A stretch of DNA of 64,000 nucleotides from NCBI GenBank assembly GCA_950106755.1, contig OX467085.1, positions 2,108,001-2,172,000 of the forward strand, in the 5' to 3' direction. Source of the DNA: Climacium dendroides (taxonomy: Eukaryota; Streptophyta; Bryopsida; Hypnales; Climaciaceae). The notes under the pieces are model-generated. The model saw only the letters and a program-made list of their open reading frames with translations, was not told the DNA's origin and did no database searches. Position numbers and translations under genes: made by a program. Positions 24,371-37,454 of the stretch are shown in pieces. Position 1 is the first letter of the stretch. Each line of letters starts with the position of its first letter.

Positions 24371-26800
24371 CACACCTTTTCAATTGAAATGGGTGTTGAA
24401 GAATGAGACTCTAAAAATCATGTTGTATTTAATAGATACCAAACCAATAAATTATAGGCTTTTGACGTCGAAGCATGTCCGAAATTATAACACACAAGTT
24501 GCAAATCGTCGAAATACTTAGGATTCATGGAAAAATGAAGTTTAAGAGAACCCTATTGCTTCCCCACACTTTTTCAATTGAAATGGGTGTTGAAGAATGA
24601 GACTCTAAAAATCATGTTGTATTTAATAGAAACCAAACCAATAAATTATAGGCTTTTGACGTCGAAGCATGTCCGAAATCATAACACACAAGTTGCAAAT
24701 CGTCGAAATAGTTAGGATTCATGGAAAAATGAAGTTTAAGAAAACCCTATTGCATCCCCACACTTTTTCAATCGAAATGGGTGTTAAAAAAATCAGACTC
24801 TAAAAATCATGCTGTATTTAATAGAAACCAAACCAATAAATTATAGACTTTTGACGTGGAAGCATGTCCGAAATCATAACACACAAGTTGCAAATCTTCG
24901 AAATAGTTAGGATTCATGGAAAAATGAAGTTTAAGAGAACCCTATTGCTTCCCCACACTTTTTCAATTGAAATGGGTGTTGAAGAATGAGACTCTAAAAA
25001 TCATGTTGTATTTAATAGATACCAAACCAATAAGTTATAGGCTTTTGACGTCGAAGCATGTCCGAAATTATAACACACAAGTTGCAAATCGTCGAAATAG
25101 TTAGGATTCATGGAAAAATGAAGTTTAAGAGAACCCTATTGCTTCCGCACACTTTTTCAATCGAAATGGGTGTTTAAAAAATCAGACTCTAAAAATCATG
25201 CTGTATTTAATAGAAACCAAACCAATAAATTATAGGCTTTTGACGTGGAAGCATGTCCGAAATTATAACACACAAGTTGCAAATCGTCGAAATACTTAGG
25301 ATTCATAGAAAAATGAAGTTTAAGAGAACCCTATTGCTTCCCCACACTTTTTCAATTGAAATGGGTGTTGAAGAATGAGACTCTAAAAATCATGTTGTAT
25401 TTAATAGATACCAAACCAATTAATTATAGGCTTTTGACGTCGAAGCATGTCCGAAATTATAACACACAAGTTGCAAATCTTCGAAATAGTTAGGATTCAT
25501 GGAAAAATGAAGTTTAAGAGAACCCTATTGCTTTCCCACACTTTTTCAATCGAAATGGGTGTTAAAAAAATCAGACTCTAAAAATCATGCTGTATTTAAT
25601 AGAATCCAAACCAATAAATTATAGGCTTTTGACGTGGAAGCATGTCCGAAATTATAACACACAAGTTGCAAATCGTCGAAATAGTTAGGATTCATGGAAA
25701 AATGAAGTTTAAGAGAACCCTATTGCTTCCCCACACTTTTTCAATTGAAATGGGTGTTGAAGAATGAGACTCTAAAAATCATGTTGTATTTAATAGATAC
25801 CAAACCCATAAATTATAGGCTTTTGACGTGGAAGCATGTCCGAAATTATAACACACAAGTTGCAAATCGTCGAAATAGTTAGGATTCATGGAAAAATGAA
25901 GTTTAAGAGAACCCTATTGCTTCCCCACACTTTTTCAATCGAAATGGGTGTTAAAAAAATCAGACTCTAAAAATCATGCTGTATTTAATAGAAACCAAAC
26001 CAATAAATTATAGGCTTTTGACGTCGAAGCATGTCAGAAATCATAACACACAAGTTGCAAATCTTCGAAATAGTTAGGATTCATGGAAAAATGAAGTTTA
26101 AGAGAACCCCATTGCTTCCCCACACTTTTTCAATTGAAATGGGTGTTGAAGAATGAGACTCTAAAAATCATGTTGTATTTAATAGATACCAAACCAATAA
26201 ATTATAGGCTTTTGACGTGGAAGCATGTCCGAAATTATAACACACAAGTTGCAAATCGTCGAAATAGTTAGGATTCATGGAAAAATGAAGTTTAAGAGAA
26301 CCCTATTGCTTCCCCACACTTTTTCAATCGAAATGGGTCTTAAAAAAATCAGACTCCAAAAATCATGTCGTATTTAATAGAAACCAAACCAATAAATTAT
26401 AGGCTTTTGACGTGGAAGCATGTCCGAAATCATAACACACAAGTTGCAAATCTTCGAAATAGTTAGGATTCATGGAAAAGTGAAGTTTAACAAAACCCTA
26501 TTGCTTCCGCACACTTTTTCAATCGAAATGGGTGTTAAAAAAATCAGACTCTAAAAATCATGCTGTATTTAATAGAAACCAAACCAATAAATTATAGGCT
26601 TTTGACGTGGAAGCATGTCCGAAATTATAACACACAAGTTGCAAATCGTCGAAATAGTTAGGATTCATGGAAAAATGAAGTTTAAGAGAACCCTATTGCT
26701 TCCCCACACTTTTTCAATTGAAATGGGTGTTGAAGAATGAGACTCTAAAAATCATGTTGTATTTAATAGATACCAAACCAATAAATTATAGGCTTTTGAC
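24330..26800. repeat. HOR segment, copy 1 of a 6,224-bp-offset pair (about 2.5 kb)
   Basis: About 12-13 monomers match 30,554-33,024 at an offset of 6,224 bp (32 monomers). Paired markers include TTATAGACTTTTGACG (24,841 and 31,065), GTGTTTAAAAAATCAG, CATAGAAAAATG, CAAACCCATAAATT (25,801 and 32,025) and GTCTTAAAAAAATCAG (26,337 and 32,561). Homology stops near 26,800, where the later copy has GACATGG. Confidence 0.88.
25330..26645. repeat. HOR segment, copy 1 of a 3,890-bp-offset pair
   Basis: About 1.3 kb is shared with 29,220-30,535 at an offset of 3,890 bp (20 monomers), including CAAACCCATAAATT, ATGTCAGAAATC with AACCCCATTGC, GTCTTAAAAAAATCAG and AAAAGTGAAGTTTAAC. Homology ends at TCGTCG (copy 1) against TCTTCG (copy 2). 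Confidence 0.86.
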
Positions 26801-28040
26801 GTGGAAGCATGTCCGAAATTAAAACACACAAGTTGCAAATCGTCGAAATAGTTAGGATTCATGGAAAAATGAAGTTTAAGAAAACCGTATGGCTTCCCCA
26901 CACTTTTTCAATCGAAATGGGTGTTGAAGAATGAGACTCTAAAAATCATGTTGTATTTAATAGATACCAAACCAATAAATTATAGGCTTTTGACGTGGAA
27001 GCATGTCCGAAACTATAACACACAAGTTGCAAATCGTCGAAATAGTTAGGATTCATGGAAAAATGAAGTTTAAGAAAACCGTATGGCTTCCCCACACTTT
27101 TCCAATCGAAATGGGTGTTGAAGAATGAGACTCTAAAAATCATGTTGTATTTAATAGATACCAAACCAATAAATTATAGGCTTTTGACGTGGAAGCATGT
27201 CCGAAATTATAACACACAAGTTGCAAATCGTCGAAATAGTTAGAATTCATGGAAAAATGAAGTTTAAGAGAACCCTATTGCTTTCCCTTACTTTTTCAAT
27301 CGAAATGGGTGTTAAAAAAATAAGACTCTAAAAATCATGCTGTATTTAATAGAAACCAAACCAATAAATTATAGGCTTTTGTCGTGGAAGCATGTCCGAA
27401 ATCATAACACACAAGTTGCAAATCTTCGAAATACTTAGGATTCATGGAAAAATGAAGTTTAAGAGAACCCTATTCCTTCCCCACACTTTTTCAATTGGAA
27501 TGGGTGTTGAAGAATGAGACTCTAAAAATCATGTTGTATTTAATAGATACCAAACCAATAAGTTATAGGCTTTTGACGTCGAAGCATGTCCGAAATTATA
27601 ACACACAAGTTGCAAATCGTCGAAATAGTTAGGATTCATGGAAAAATGAAGTTTAAGAGAACCCTATTGCTTCCGCACACTTTTTCAATCGAAATGGGTG
27701 TTAAAAAAATCAGACTCTAAAAATCATGCTGTATTTAATAGAAACCAAACCAATAAATTATAGGCTTTTGACGTGGAAGCATGTCCGAAATTATAACACA
27801 CAAGTTGCAAATCGTCGAAATACTTAGGATTCATGGAAAAATGAAGTTTAAGAGAACCCTATTGCTTCCCCACACTTTTTCAATTGAAATGGGTGTTGAA
27901 GAATGAGACTCTAAAAATCATGTTGTATTTAATAGATACCAAACCAATAAATTATAGGCTTTTGACGTCGAAGCATGTCCGAAATTATAACACACAAGTT
28001 GCAAATCTTCGAAATAGTTAGGATTCATGGAAAAATGAAG
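25980..28040. repeat. Segment shared at long range with 37,455-39,515 (offset 11,475 bp), copy 1
   Basis: About 2.06 kb matches a segment 59 monomers downstream. Markers in the same order at an offset of 11,475 are ATGTCAGAAATC (26,033 and 37,508), GTCTTAAAAAAATC (26,337 and 37,812), AAAAGTGAAGTTTAAC, CCGAAACTATAAC, CACTTTTCCAATCG, CTTTCCCTTAC with AAATAAGACTC, CTTTTGTCGTGG, CTATTCCTTCC, CAATTGGAATGGG and CCAATAAGTT. A chance 72-codon minus-strand frame at 26,946-27,164 is identical to one at 38,421-38,639 for this reason. Confidence 0.9.
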
Positions 28041-29219
28041 TTTAAGAGAACCCTATTGCATTCCCACACTTTTTCAATCGAAATGGGTGTTAAAAAAATC
28101 AGACTCTAAAAATCATGCTGTATTTAATAGAAACCAAACCAATAAATTATAGGCTTTTGACGTGGAAGCATGTCCGAAATTATAACACACAAGTTGCAAA
28201 TCGTCGAAATAGTTAGGATTCATGGAAAAATGAAGTTTAAGAGAACCCTATTGCTTCCCCACACTTTTTCAATTGAAATGGGTGTTGAAGAATGAGACTC
28301 TAAAAATCATGTTGTATTTAATAGATACCAAACCAATCAATTATAGGCTTTTGACGTGGAAGCATGTCCGAAATTATAACACACAAGTTGCAAATCGTCG
28401 AAATACTTAGGATTCATGGAAAAATGAAGTTTAAGAGAACCCTATTGCTTCCGCACACTTTTTCAATTGAAATGGGTGTTGAAGAATGAGACTCTAAAAA
28501 TCATGTTGTATTTAATAGATACCAAACCAATAAATTATAGGCTTTTGACGTCGAAGCATGTCCGAAATCATAACACACAAGTTGCAAATCGTCGAAATAG
28601 TTAGGATTCATGGAAAAATGAAGTTTAAGAGAACCCTATTGCTTTCCCACACTTTTTCAATCGAAATGGGTGTTAAAAAAATCAGACTCTAAAAATCATG
28701 TTGTATTTAATAGAGACCAAACCAATAAATTAGAGGCTTTTGACGTGGAAGCATGTCCGAAATTATAACACACAAGTTGCAAATCTTCGAAATAGTTAGG
28801 ATTCATGGAAAAATGAAGTTTAAGAGAACCCTATTGCTTTCCCACACTTTTTCAATCGAAATGGGTGTTTAAAAAATCAGACTCTAAAAATCATGCTGTA
28901 TTTAATAGAATCCAAACCAATAAATTATAGGCTTTTGACGTGGAAGCATGTCCGAAATTATAACACACAAGTTGCAAATCGTCGAAATAGTTAGGATTCA
29001 TGGAAAAATGAAGTTTAAGAGAACCCTATTGCTTTCCCACACTTTTTCAATCGAAATGGGTGTTAAAAAAATCAGACTCTAAAAATCATGCTGTATTTAA
29101 TAGAATCCAAACCAATAAATTATAGGCTTTTGACGTGGAAGCATGTCCGAAATTATAACACACAAGTTGCAAATCGTCGAAATAGTTAGGATTCATGGAA
29201 AAATGAAGTTTAAGAGAAC

Positions 29220-30535
29220 CCTATTGCTTCCCCACACTTTTTCAATTGAAATGGGTGTTGAAGAATGAGACTCTAAAAATCATGTTGTATTTAATAGATA
29301 CCAAACCAATTAATTATAGGCTTTTGACGTCGAAGCATGTCCGAAATTATAACACACAAGTTGCAAATCTTCGAAATAGTTAGGATTCATGGAAAAATGA
29401 AGTTTAAGAGAACCCTATTGCTTTCCCACACTTTTTCAATCGAAATGGGTGTTAAAAAAATCAGACTCTAAAAATCATGCTGTATTTAATAGAATCCAAA
29501 CCAATAAATTATAGGCTTTTGACGTGGAAGCATGTCCGAAATTATAACACACAAGTTGCAAATCGTCGAAATAGTTAGGATTCATGGAAAAATGAAGTTT
29601 AAGAGAACCCTATTGCTTCCCCACACTTTTTCAATTGAAATGGGTGTTGAAGAATGAGACTCTAAAAATCATGTTGTATTTAATAGATACCAAACCCATA
29701 AATTATAGGCTTTTGACGTCGAAGCATGTCCGAAATTATAACACACAAGTTGCAAATCGTCGAAATAGTTAGGATTCATGGAAAAATGAAGTTTAAGAGA
29801 ACCCTATTGCTTCCCCACACTTTTTCAATCGAAATGGGTGTTAAAAAAATCAGACTCTAAAAATCATGCTGTATTTAATAGAAACCAAACCAATAAATTA
29901 TAGGCTTTTGACGTCGAAGCATGTCAGAAATCATAACACACAAGTTGCAAATCTTCGAAATAGTTAGGATTCATGGAAAAATGAAGTTTAAGAGAACCCC
30001 ATTGCTTCCCCACACTTTTTCAATTGAAATGGGTGTTGAAGAATGAGACTCTAAAAATCATGTTGTATTTAATAGATACCAAACCAATAAATTATAGGCT
30101 TTTGACGTGGAAGCATGTCCGAAATTATAACACACAAGTTGCAAATCGTCGAAATAGTTAGGATTCATGGAAAAATGAAGTTTAAGAGAACCCTATTGCT
30201 TCCCCACACTTTTTCAATCGAAATGGGTCTTAAAAAAATCAGACTCCAAAAATCATGTCGTATTTAATAGAAACCAAACCAATAAATTATAGGCTTTTGA
30301 CGTGGAAGCATGTCCGAAATCATAACACACAAGTTGCAAATCTTCGAAATAGTTAGGATTCATGGAAAAGTGAAGTTTAACAAAACCCTATTGCTTCCGC
30401 ACACTTTTTCAATCGAAATGGGTGTTAAAAAAATCAGACTCTAAAAATCATGCTGTATTTAATAGAAACCAAACCAATAAATTATAGGCTTTTGACGTGG
30501 AAGCATGTCCGAAATTATAACACACAAGTTGCAAA
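29220..30535. repeat. HOR segment, copy 2 of the 3,890-bp-offset pair
   Basis: Same marker order as 25,330-26,645. The next segment (from 30,554) begins almost directly after it and belongs to the 6,224-bp family, which makes this a junction between two amplified segments. Confidence 0.86.
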
Positions 30536-30553
30536 TCTTCGAAATAGTTAGGA

Positions 30554-33024
30554 TTCATGGAAAAATGAAGTTTAAGAAAACCGTATGGCTTCCCCACACC
30601 TTTTCAATTGAAATGGGTGTTGAAGAATGAGACTCTAAAAATCATGTTGTATTTAATAGATACCAAACCAATAAATTATAGGCTTTTGACGTCGAAGCAT
30701 GTCCGAAATTATAACACACAAGTTGCAAATCGTCGAAATACTTAGGATTCATGGAAAAATGAAGTTTAAGAGAACCCTATTGCTTCCCCACACTTTTTCA
30801 ATTGAAATGGGTGTTGAAGAATGAGACTCTAAAAATCATGTTGTATTTAATAGAAACCAAACCAATAAATTATAGGCTTTTGACGTCGAAGCATGTCCGA
30901 AATCATAACACACAAGTTGCAAATCGTCGAAATAGTTAGGATTCATGGAAAAATGAAGTTTAAGAAAACCCTATTGCATCCCTACACTTTTTCAATCGAA
31001 ATGGGTGTTAAAAAAATCAGACTCTAAAAATCATGCTGTATTTAATAGAAACCAAACCAATAAATTATAGACTTTTGACGTGGAAGCATGTCCGAAATCA
31101 TAACACACAAGTTGCAAATCTTCGAAATAGTTAGGATTCATGGAAAAATGAAGTTTAAGAGAACCCTATTGCTTCCCCACACTTTTTCAATTGAAATGGG
31201 TGTTGAAGAATGAGACTCTAAAAATCATGTTGTATTTAATAGATACCAAACCAATAAGTTATAGGCTTTTGACGTCGAAGCATGTCCGAAATTATAACAC
31301 ACAAGTTGCAAATCGTCGAAATAGTTAGGATTCATGGAAAAATGAAGTTTAAGAGAACCCTATTGCTTCCGCACACTTTTTCAATCGAAATGGGTGTTTA
31401 AAAAATCAGACTCTAAAAATCATGCTGTATTTAATAGAAACCAAACCAATAAATTATAGGCTTTTGACGTGGAAGCATGTCCGAAATTATAACACACAAG
31501 TTGCAAATCGTCGAAATACTTAGGATTCATAGAAAAATGAAGTTTAAGAGAACCCTATTGCTTCCCCACACTTTTTCAATTGAAATGGGTGTTGAAGAAT
31601 GAGACTCTAAAAATCATGTTGTATTTAATAGATACCAAACCAATTAATTATAGGCTTTTGACGTCGAAGCATGTCCGAAATTATAACACACAAGTTGCAA
31701 ATCTTCGAAATAGTTAGGATTCATGGAAAAATGAAGTTTAAGAGAACCCTATTGCTTTCCCACACTTTTTCAATCGAAATGGGTGTTAAAAAAATCAGAC
31801 TCTAAAAATCATGCTGTATTTAATAGAATCCAAACCAATAAATTATAGGCTTTTGACGTGGAAGCATGTCCGAAATTATAACACACAAGTTGCAAATCGT
31901 CGAAATAGTTAGGATTCATGGAAAAATGAAGTTTAAGAGAACCCTATTGCTTCCCCACACTTTTTCAATTGAAATGGGTGTTGAAGAATGAGACTCTAAA
32001 AATCATGTTGTATTTAATAGATACCAAACCCATAAATTATAGGCTTTTGACGTGGAAGCATGTCCGAAATTATAACACACAAGTTGCAAATCGTCGAAAT
32101 AGTTAGGATTCATGGAAAAATGAAGTTTAAGAGAACCCTATTGCTTCCCCACACTTTTTCAATCGAAATGGGTGTTAAAAAAATCAGACTCTAAAAATCA
32201 TGCTGTATTTAATAGAAACCAAACCAATAAATTATAGGCTTTTGACGTCGAAGCATGTCAGAAATCATAACACACAAGTTGCAAATCTTCGAAATAGTTA
32301 GGATTCATGGAAAAATGAAGTTTAAGAGAACCCCATTGCTTCCCCACACTTTTTCAATTGAAATGGGTGTTGAAGAATGAGACTCTAAAAATCATGTTGT
32401 ATTTAATAGATACCAAACCAATAAATTATAGGCTTTTGACGTGGAAGCATGTCCGAAATTATAACACACAAGTTGCAAATCGTCGAAATAGTTAGGATTC
32501 ATGGAAAAATGAAGTTTAAGAGAACCCTATTGCTTCCCCACACTTTTTCAATCGAAATGGGTCTTAAAAAAATCAGACTCCAAAAATCATGTCGTATTTA
32601 ATAGAAACCAAACCAATAAATTATAGGCTTTTGACGTGGAAGCATGTCCGAAATCATAACACACAAGTTGCAAATCTTCGAAATAGTTAGGATTCATGGA
32701 AAAGTGAAGTTTAACAAAACCCTATTGCTTCCGCACACTTTTTCAATCGAAATGGGTGTTAAAAAAATCAGACTCTAAAAATCATGCTGTATTTAATAGA
32801 AACCAAACCAATAAATTATAGGCTTTTGACGTGGAAGCATGTCCGAAATTATAACACACAAGTTGCAAATCGTCGAAATAGTTAGGATTCATGGAAAAAT
32901 GAAGTTTAAGAGAACCCTATTGCTTCCCCACACTTTTTCAATTGAAATGGGTGTTGAAGAATGAGACTCTAAAAATCATGTTGTATTTAATAGATACCAA
33001 ACCAATAAATTATAGGCTTTTGAC
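30554..33024. repeat. HOR segment, copy 2 of the 6,224-bp-offset pair
   Basis: This is the second copy of 24,330-26,800. One visible difference is GCATCCCTACAC near 30,976, which is GCATCCCCACAC in copy 1. Its right part overlaps the 2,140-bp tandem segment at 31,265-35,430, so segments of different ages are nested. Confidence 0.87.
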
Positions 33025-33290
33025 ATGGAAGCATGTCCGAAATTATAACACACAAGTTGCAAATCGTCGAAATAGTTAGGATTCATGGAAAAATGAAGTT
33101 TAAGAGAACCCTATTGCTTTCCCACACTTTTTCAATCGAAATGGGTGTTAGAAAAATCAGACTCTAAAAATCATGTTGTATTTAATAGAGACCAAACCAA
33201 TAAATTAGAGGCTTTTGACGTGGAAGCATGTCCGAAATTATAACACACAAGTTGCAAATCTTCGAAATAGTTAGGATTCATGGAAAAATG
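31265..33290. repeat. 11-monomer HOR unit, copy 1 (2,140 bp offset)
   Basis: About 2.0 kb repeats at 33,405-35,430 with an offset of 2,140 bp. Paired markers are CATAGAAAAATG (31,529 and 33,669), CAAACCC (32,025 and 34,165), GTCTTAAAAAAATC (32,561 and 34,701), GACATGG (33,024 and 35,164), GTTAGAAAAATCAG, and AATTAGAGG (33,205 and 35,345). Confidence 0.9.
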
Positions 33291-33404
33291 AAGTTTAAGA
33301 GAACCCTATTGCTTTCCCACACTTTTTCAATTGAAATGGGTGTTGAAGAATGAGACTCTAAAAATCATGTTGTATTTAATAGATACCAAACCAATTAATT
33401 ATAG

Positions 33405-35430
33405 GCTTTTGACGTCGAAGCATGTCCGAAATTATAACACACAAGTTGCAAATCGTCGAAATAGTTAGGATTCATGGATAAATGAAGTTTAAGAGAACCC
33501 TATTGCTTCCGCACACTTTTTCAATCGAAATGGGTGTTTAAAAAATCAGACTCTAAAAATCATGCTGTATTTAATAGAAACCAAACCAATAAATTATAGG
33601 CTTTTGACGTGGAAGCATGTCCGAAATTATAACACACAAGTTGCAAATCGTCGAAATACTTAGGATTCATAGAAAAATGAAGTTTAAGAGAACCCTATTG
33701 CTTCCCCACACTTTTTCAATTGAAATGGGTGTTGAAGAATGAGACTCTAAAAATCATGTTGTATTTAATAGATACCAAACCAATTAATTATAGGCTTTTG
33801 ACGTCGAAGCATGTCCGAAATTATAACACACAAGTTGCAAATCTTCGAAATAGTTAGGATTCATGGAAAAATGAAGTTTAAGAGAACCCTATTGCTTTCC
33901 CACACTTTTTCAATCGAAATGGGTGTTAAAAAAATCAGACTCTAAAAATCATGCTGTATTTAATAGAATCCAAACCAATAAATTATAGGCTTTTGACGTG
34001 GAAGCATGTCCGAAATTATAACACACAAGTTGCAAATCGTCGAAATAGTTAGGATTCATGGAAAAATGAAGTTTAAGAGAACCCTATTGCTTCCCCACAC
34101 TTTTTCAATTGAAATGGGTGTTGAAGAATGAGACTCTAAAAATCATGTTGTATTTAATAGATACCAAACCCATAAATTATAGGCTTTTGACGTGGAAGCA
34201 TGTCCGAAATTATAACACACAAGTTGCAAATCGTCGAAATAGTTAGGATTCATGGAAAAATGAAGTTTAAGAGAACCCTATTGCTTCCCCACACTTTTTC
34301 AATCGAAATGGGTGTTAAAAAAATCAGACTCTAAAAATCATGCTGTATTTAATAGAAACCAAACCAATAAATTATAGGCTTTTGACGTCGAAGCATGTCA
34401 GAAATCATAACACACAAGTTGCAAATCTTCGAAATAGTTAGGATTCATGGAAAAATGAAGTTTAAGAGAACCCCATTGCTTCCCCACACTTTTTCAATTG
34501 AAATGGGTGTTGAAGAATGAGACTCTAAAAATCATGTTGTATTTAATAGATACCAAACCAATAAATTATAGGCTTTTGACGTGGAAGCATGTCCGAAATT
34601 ATAACACACAAGTTGCAAATCGTCGAAATAGTTAGGATTCATGGAAAAATGAAGTTTAAGAGAACCCTATTGCTTCCCCACACTTTTTCAATCGAAATGG
34701 GTCTTAAAAAAATCAGACTCCAAAAATCATGTCGTATTTAATAGAAACCAAACCAATAAATTATAGGCTTTTGACGTGGAAGCATGTCCGAAATCATAAC
34801 ACACAAGTTGCAAATCTTCGAAATAGTTAGGATTCATGGAAAAGTGAAGTTTAACAAAACCCTATTGCTTCCGCACACTTTTTCAATCGAAATGGGTGTT
34901 AAAAAAATCAGACTCTAAAAATCATGCTGTATTTAATAGAAACCAAACCAATAAATTATAGGCTTTTGACGTGGAAGCATGTCCGAAATTATAACACACA
35001 AGTTGCAAATCGTCGAAATAGTTAGGATTCATGGAAAAATGAAGTTTAAGAGAACCCTATTGCTTCCCCACACTTTTTCAATTGAAATGGGTGTTGAAGA
35101 ATGAGACTCTAAAAATCATGTTGTATTTAATAGATACCAAACCAATAAATTATAGGCTTTTGACATGGAAGCATGTCCGAAATTATAACACACAAGTTGC
35201 AAATCGTCGAAATAGTTAGGATTCATGGAAAAATGAAGTTTAAGAGAACCCTATTGCTTTCCCACACTTTTTCAATCGAAATGGGTGTTAGAAAAATCAG
35301 ACTCTAAAAATCATGTTGTATTTAATAGAGACCAAACCAATAAATTAGAGGCTTTTGACGTGGAAGCATGTCCGAAATTATAACACACAAGTTGCAAATC
35401 TTCGAAATAGTTAGGATTCATGGAAAAATG
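33405..35430. repeat. 11-monomer HOR unit, copy 2
   Basis: This is the second copy of 31,265-33,290. A difference near the left end is GGATAAATG where copy 1 has GGAAAAATG. The copies separate after TTGCAAATCTTCG, where copy 1 continues as a GAGAACCCTATTG monomer and copy 2 as AAAACCGTATGG with CACACCTTTTC. Confidence 0.89.
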
Positions 35431-37454
35431 AAGTTTAAGAAAACCGTATGGCTTCCCCACACCTTTTCAATTGAAATGGGTGTTGAAGAATGAGACTCTA
35501 AAAATCATGTTGTATTTAATAGATACCAAACCAATAAATTATAGGCTTTTGACGTCGAAGCATGTCCGAAATTATAACACACAAGTTGCAAATCGTCGAA
35601 ATACTTAGGATTCATGGAAAAATGAAGTTTAAGAGAACCCTATTGCTTCCCCACACTTTTTCAATTGAAATGGGTGTTGAAGAATGAGACTCTAAAAATC
35701 ATGTTGTATTTAATAGAAACCAAACCAATAAATTATAGGCTTTTGACGTCGAAGCATGTCCGAAATCATAACACACAAGTTGCAAATCGTCGAAATAGTT
35801 AGGATTCATGGAAAAATGAAGTTTAAGAAAACCCTATTGCATCCCCACACTTTTTCAATCGAAATGGGTGTTAAAAAAATCAGACTCTAAAAATCATGCT
35901 GTATTTAATAGAAACCAAACCAATAAATTATAGGCTTTTGACGTGGAAGCATGTCCGAAATTATAACACACAAGTTGCAAATCGTCGAAATACTTAGGAT
36001 TCATAGAAAAATGAAGTTTAAGAGAACCCTATTGCTTCCCCACACTTTTTCAATTGAAATGGGTGTTGAAGAATGAGACTCTAAAAATCATGTTGTATTT
36101 AATAGATACCAAACCAATTAATTATAGGCTTTTGACGTCGAAGCATGTCCGAAATTATAACACACAAGTTGCAAATCTTCGAAATAGTTAGGATTCATGG
36201 AAAAATGAAGTTTAAGAGAACCCTATTGCTTTCCCACACTTTTTCAATCGAAATGGGTGTTAAAAAAATCAGACTCTAAAAATCATGCTGTATTTAATAG
36301 AATCCAAACCAATAAATTATAGGCTTTTGACGTGGAAGCATGTCCGAAATTATAACACACAAGTTGCAAATCGTCGAAATAGTTAGGATTCATGGAAAAA
36401 TGAAGTTTAAGAGAACCCTATTGCTTCCCCACACTTTTTCAATTGAAATGGGTGTTGAAGAATGAGACTCTAAAAATCATGTTGTATTTAATAGATACCA
36501 AACCCATAAATTATAGGCTTTTGACGTGGAAGCATGTCCGAAATTATAACACACAAGTTGCAAATCGTCGAAATAGTTAGGATTCATGGAAAAATGAAGT
36601 TTAAGAGAACCCTATTGCTTCCCCACACTTTTTCAATCGAAATGGGTGTTAAAAAAATCAGACTCTAAAAATCATGCTGTATATAATAGAAACCAAACCA
36701 ATAAATTATAGGCTTTTGACGTCGAAGCATGTCAGAAATCATAACACACAAGTTGCAAATCTTCGAAATAGTTAGGATTCATGGAAAAATGAAGTTTAAG
36801 AGAACCCCATTGCTTCCCCACACTTTTTCAATTGAAATGGGTGTTGAAGAATGAGACTCTAAAAATCATGTTGTATTTAATAGATACCAAACCAATAAAT
36901 TATAGGCTTTTGACGTGGAAGCATGTCCGAAATTATAACACACAAGTTGCAAATCTTCGAAATAGTTAGGATTCATGGAAAAATGAAGTTTAAGAGAACC
37001 CCATTGCTTCCCCACACTTTTTCAATTGAAATGGGTGTTGAAGAATGAGACTCTAAAAATCATGTTGTATTTAATAGAGACCAAACCAATAAATTAGAGG
37101 CTTTTGACGTGGAAGCATGTCCGAAATTATAACACACAAGTTGCAAATCTTCGAAATAGTTAGGATTCATGGAAAAATGAAGTTTAAGAAAACCGTATGG
37201 CTTCCCCACACCTTTTCAATTGAAATGGGTGTTGAAGAATGAGACTCTAAAAATCATGTTGTATTTAATAGATACCAAACCAATAAATTATAGGCTTTTG
37301 ACGTGGAAGCATGTCCGAAATTATAACACACAAGTTGCAAATCGTCGAAATAGTTAGGATTCATGGAAAAGTGAAGTTTAAGAGAACCCTATTGCTTCCG
37401 CACACTTTTTCAATCGAAATGGGTGTTAAAAAAATCAGACTCTAAAAATCATGC

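Noticed and set aside
26946..27164. 72-codon frame on the - strand, identical to one at 38,421-38,639
   Set aside because: The identity is explained by the 11,475-bp segment duplication of satellite DNA. The frame reads antisense across monomer junctions.
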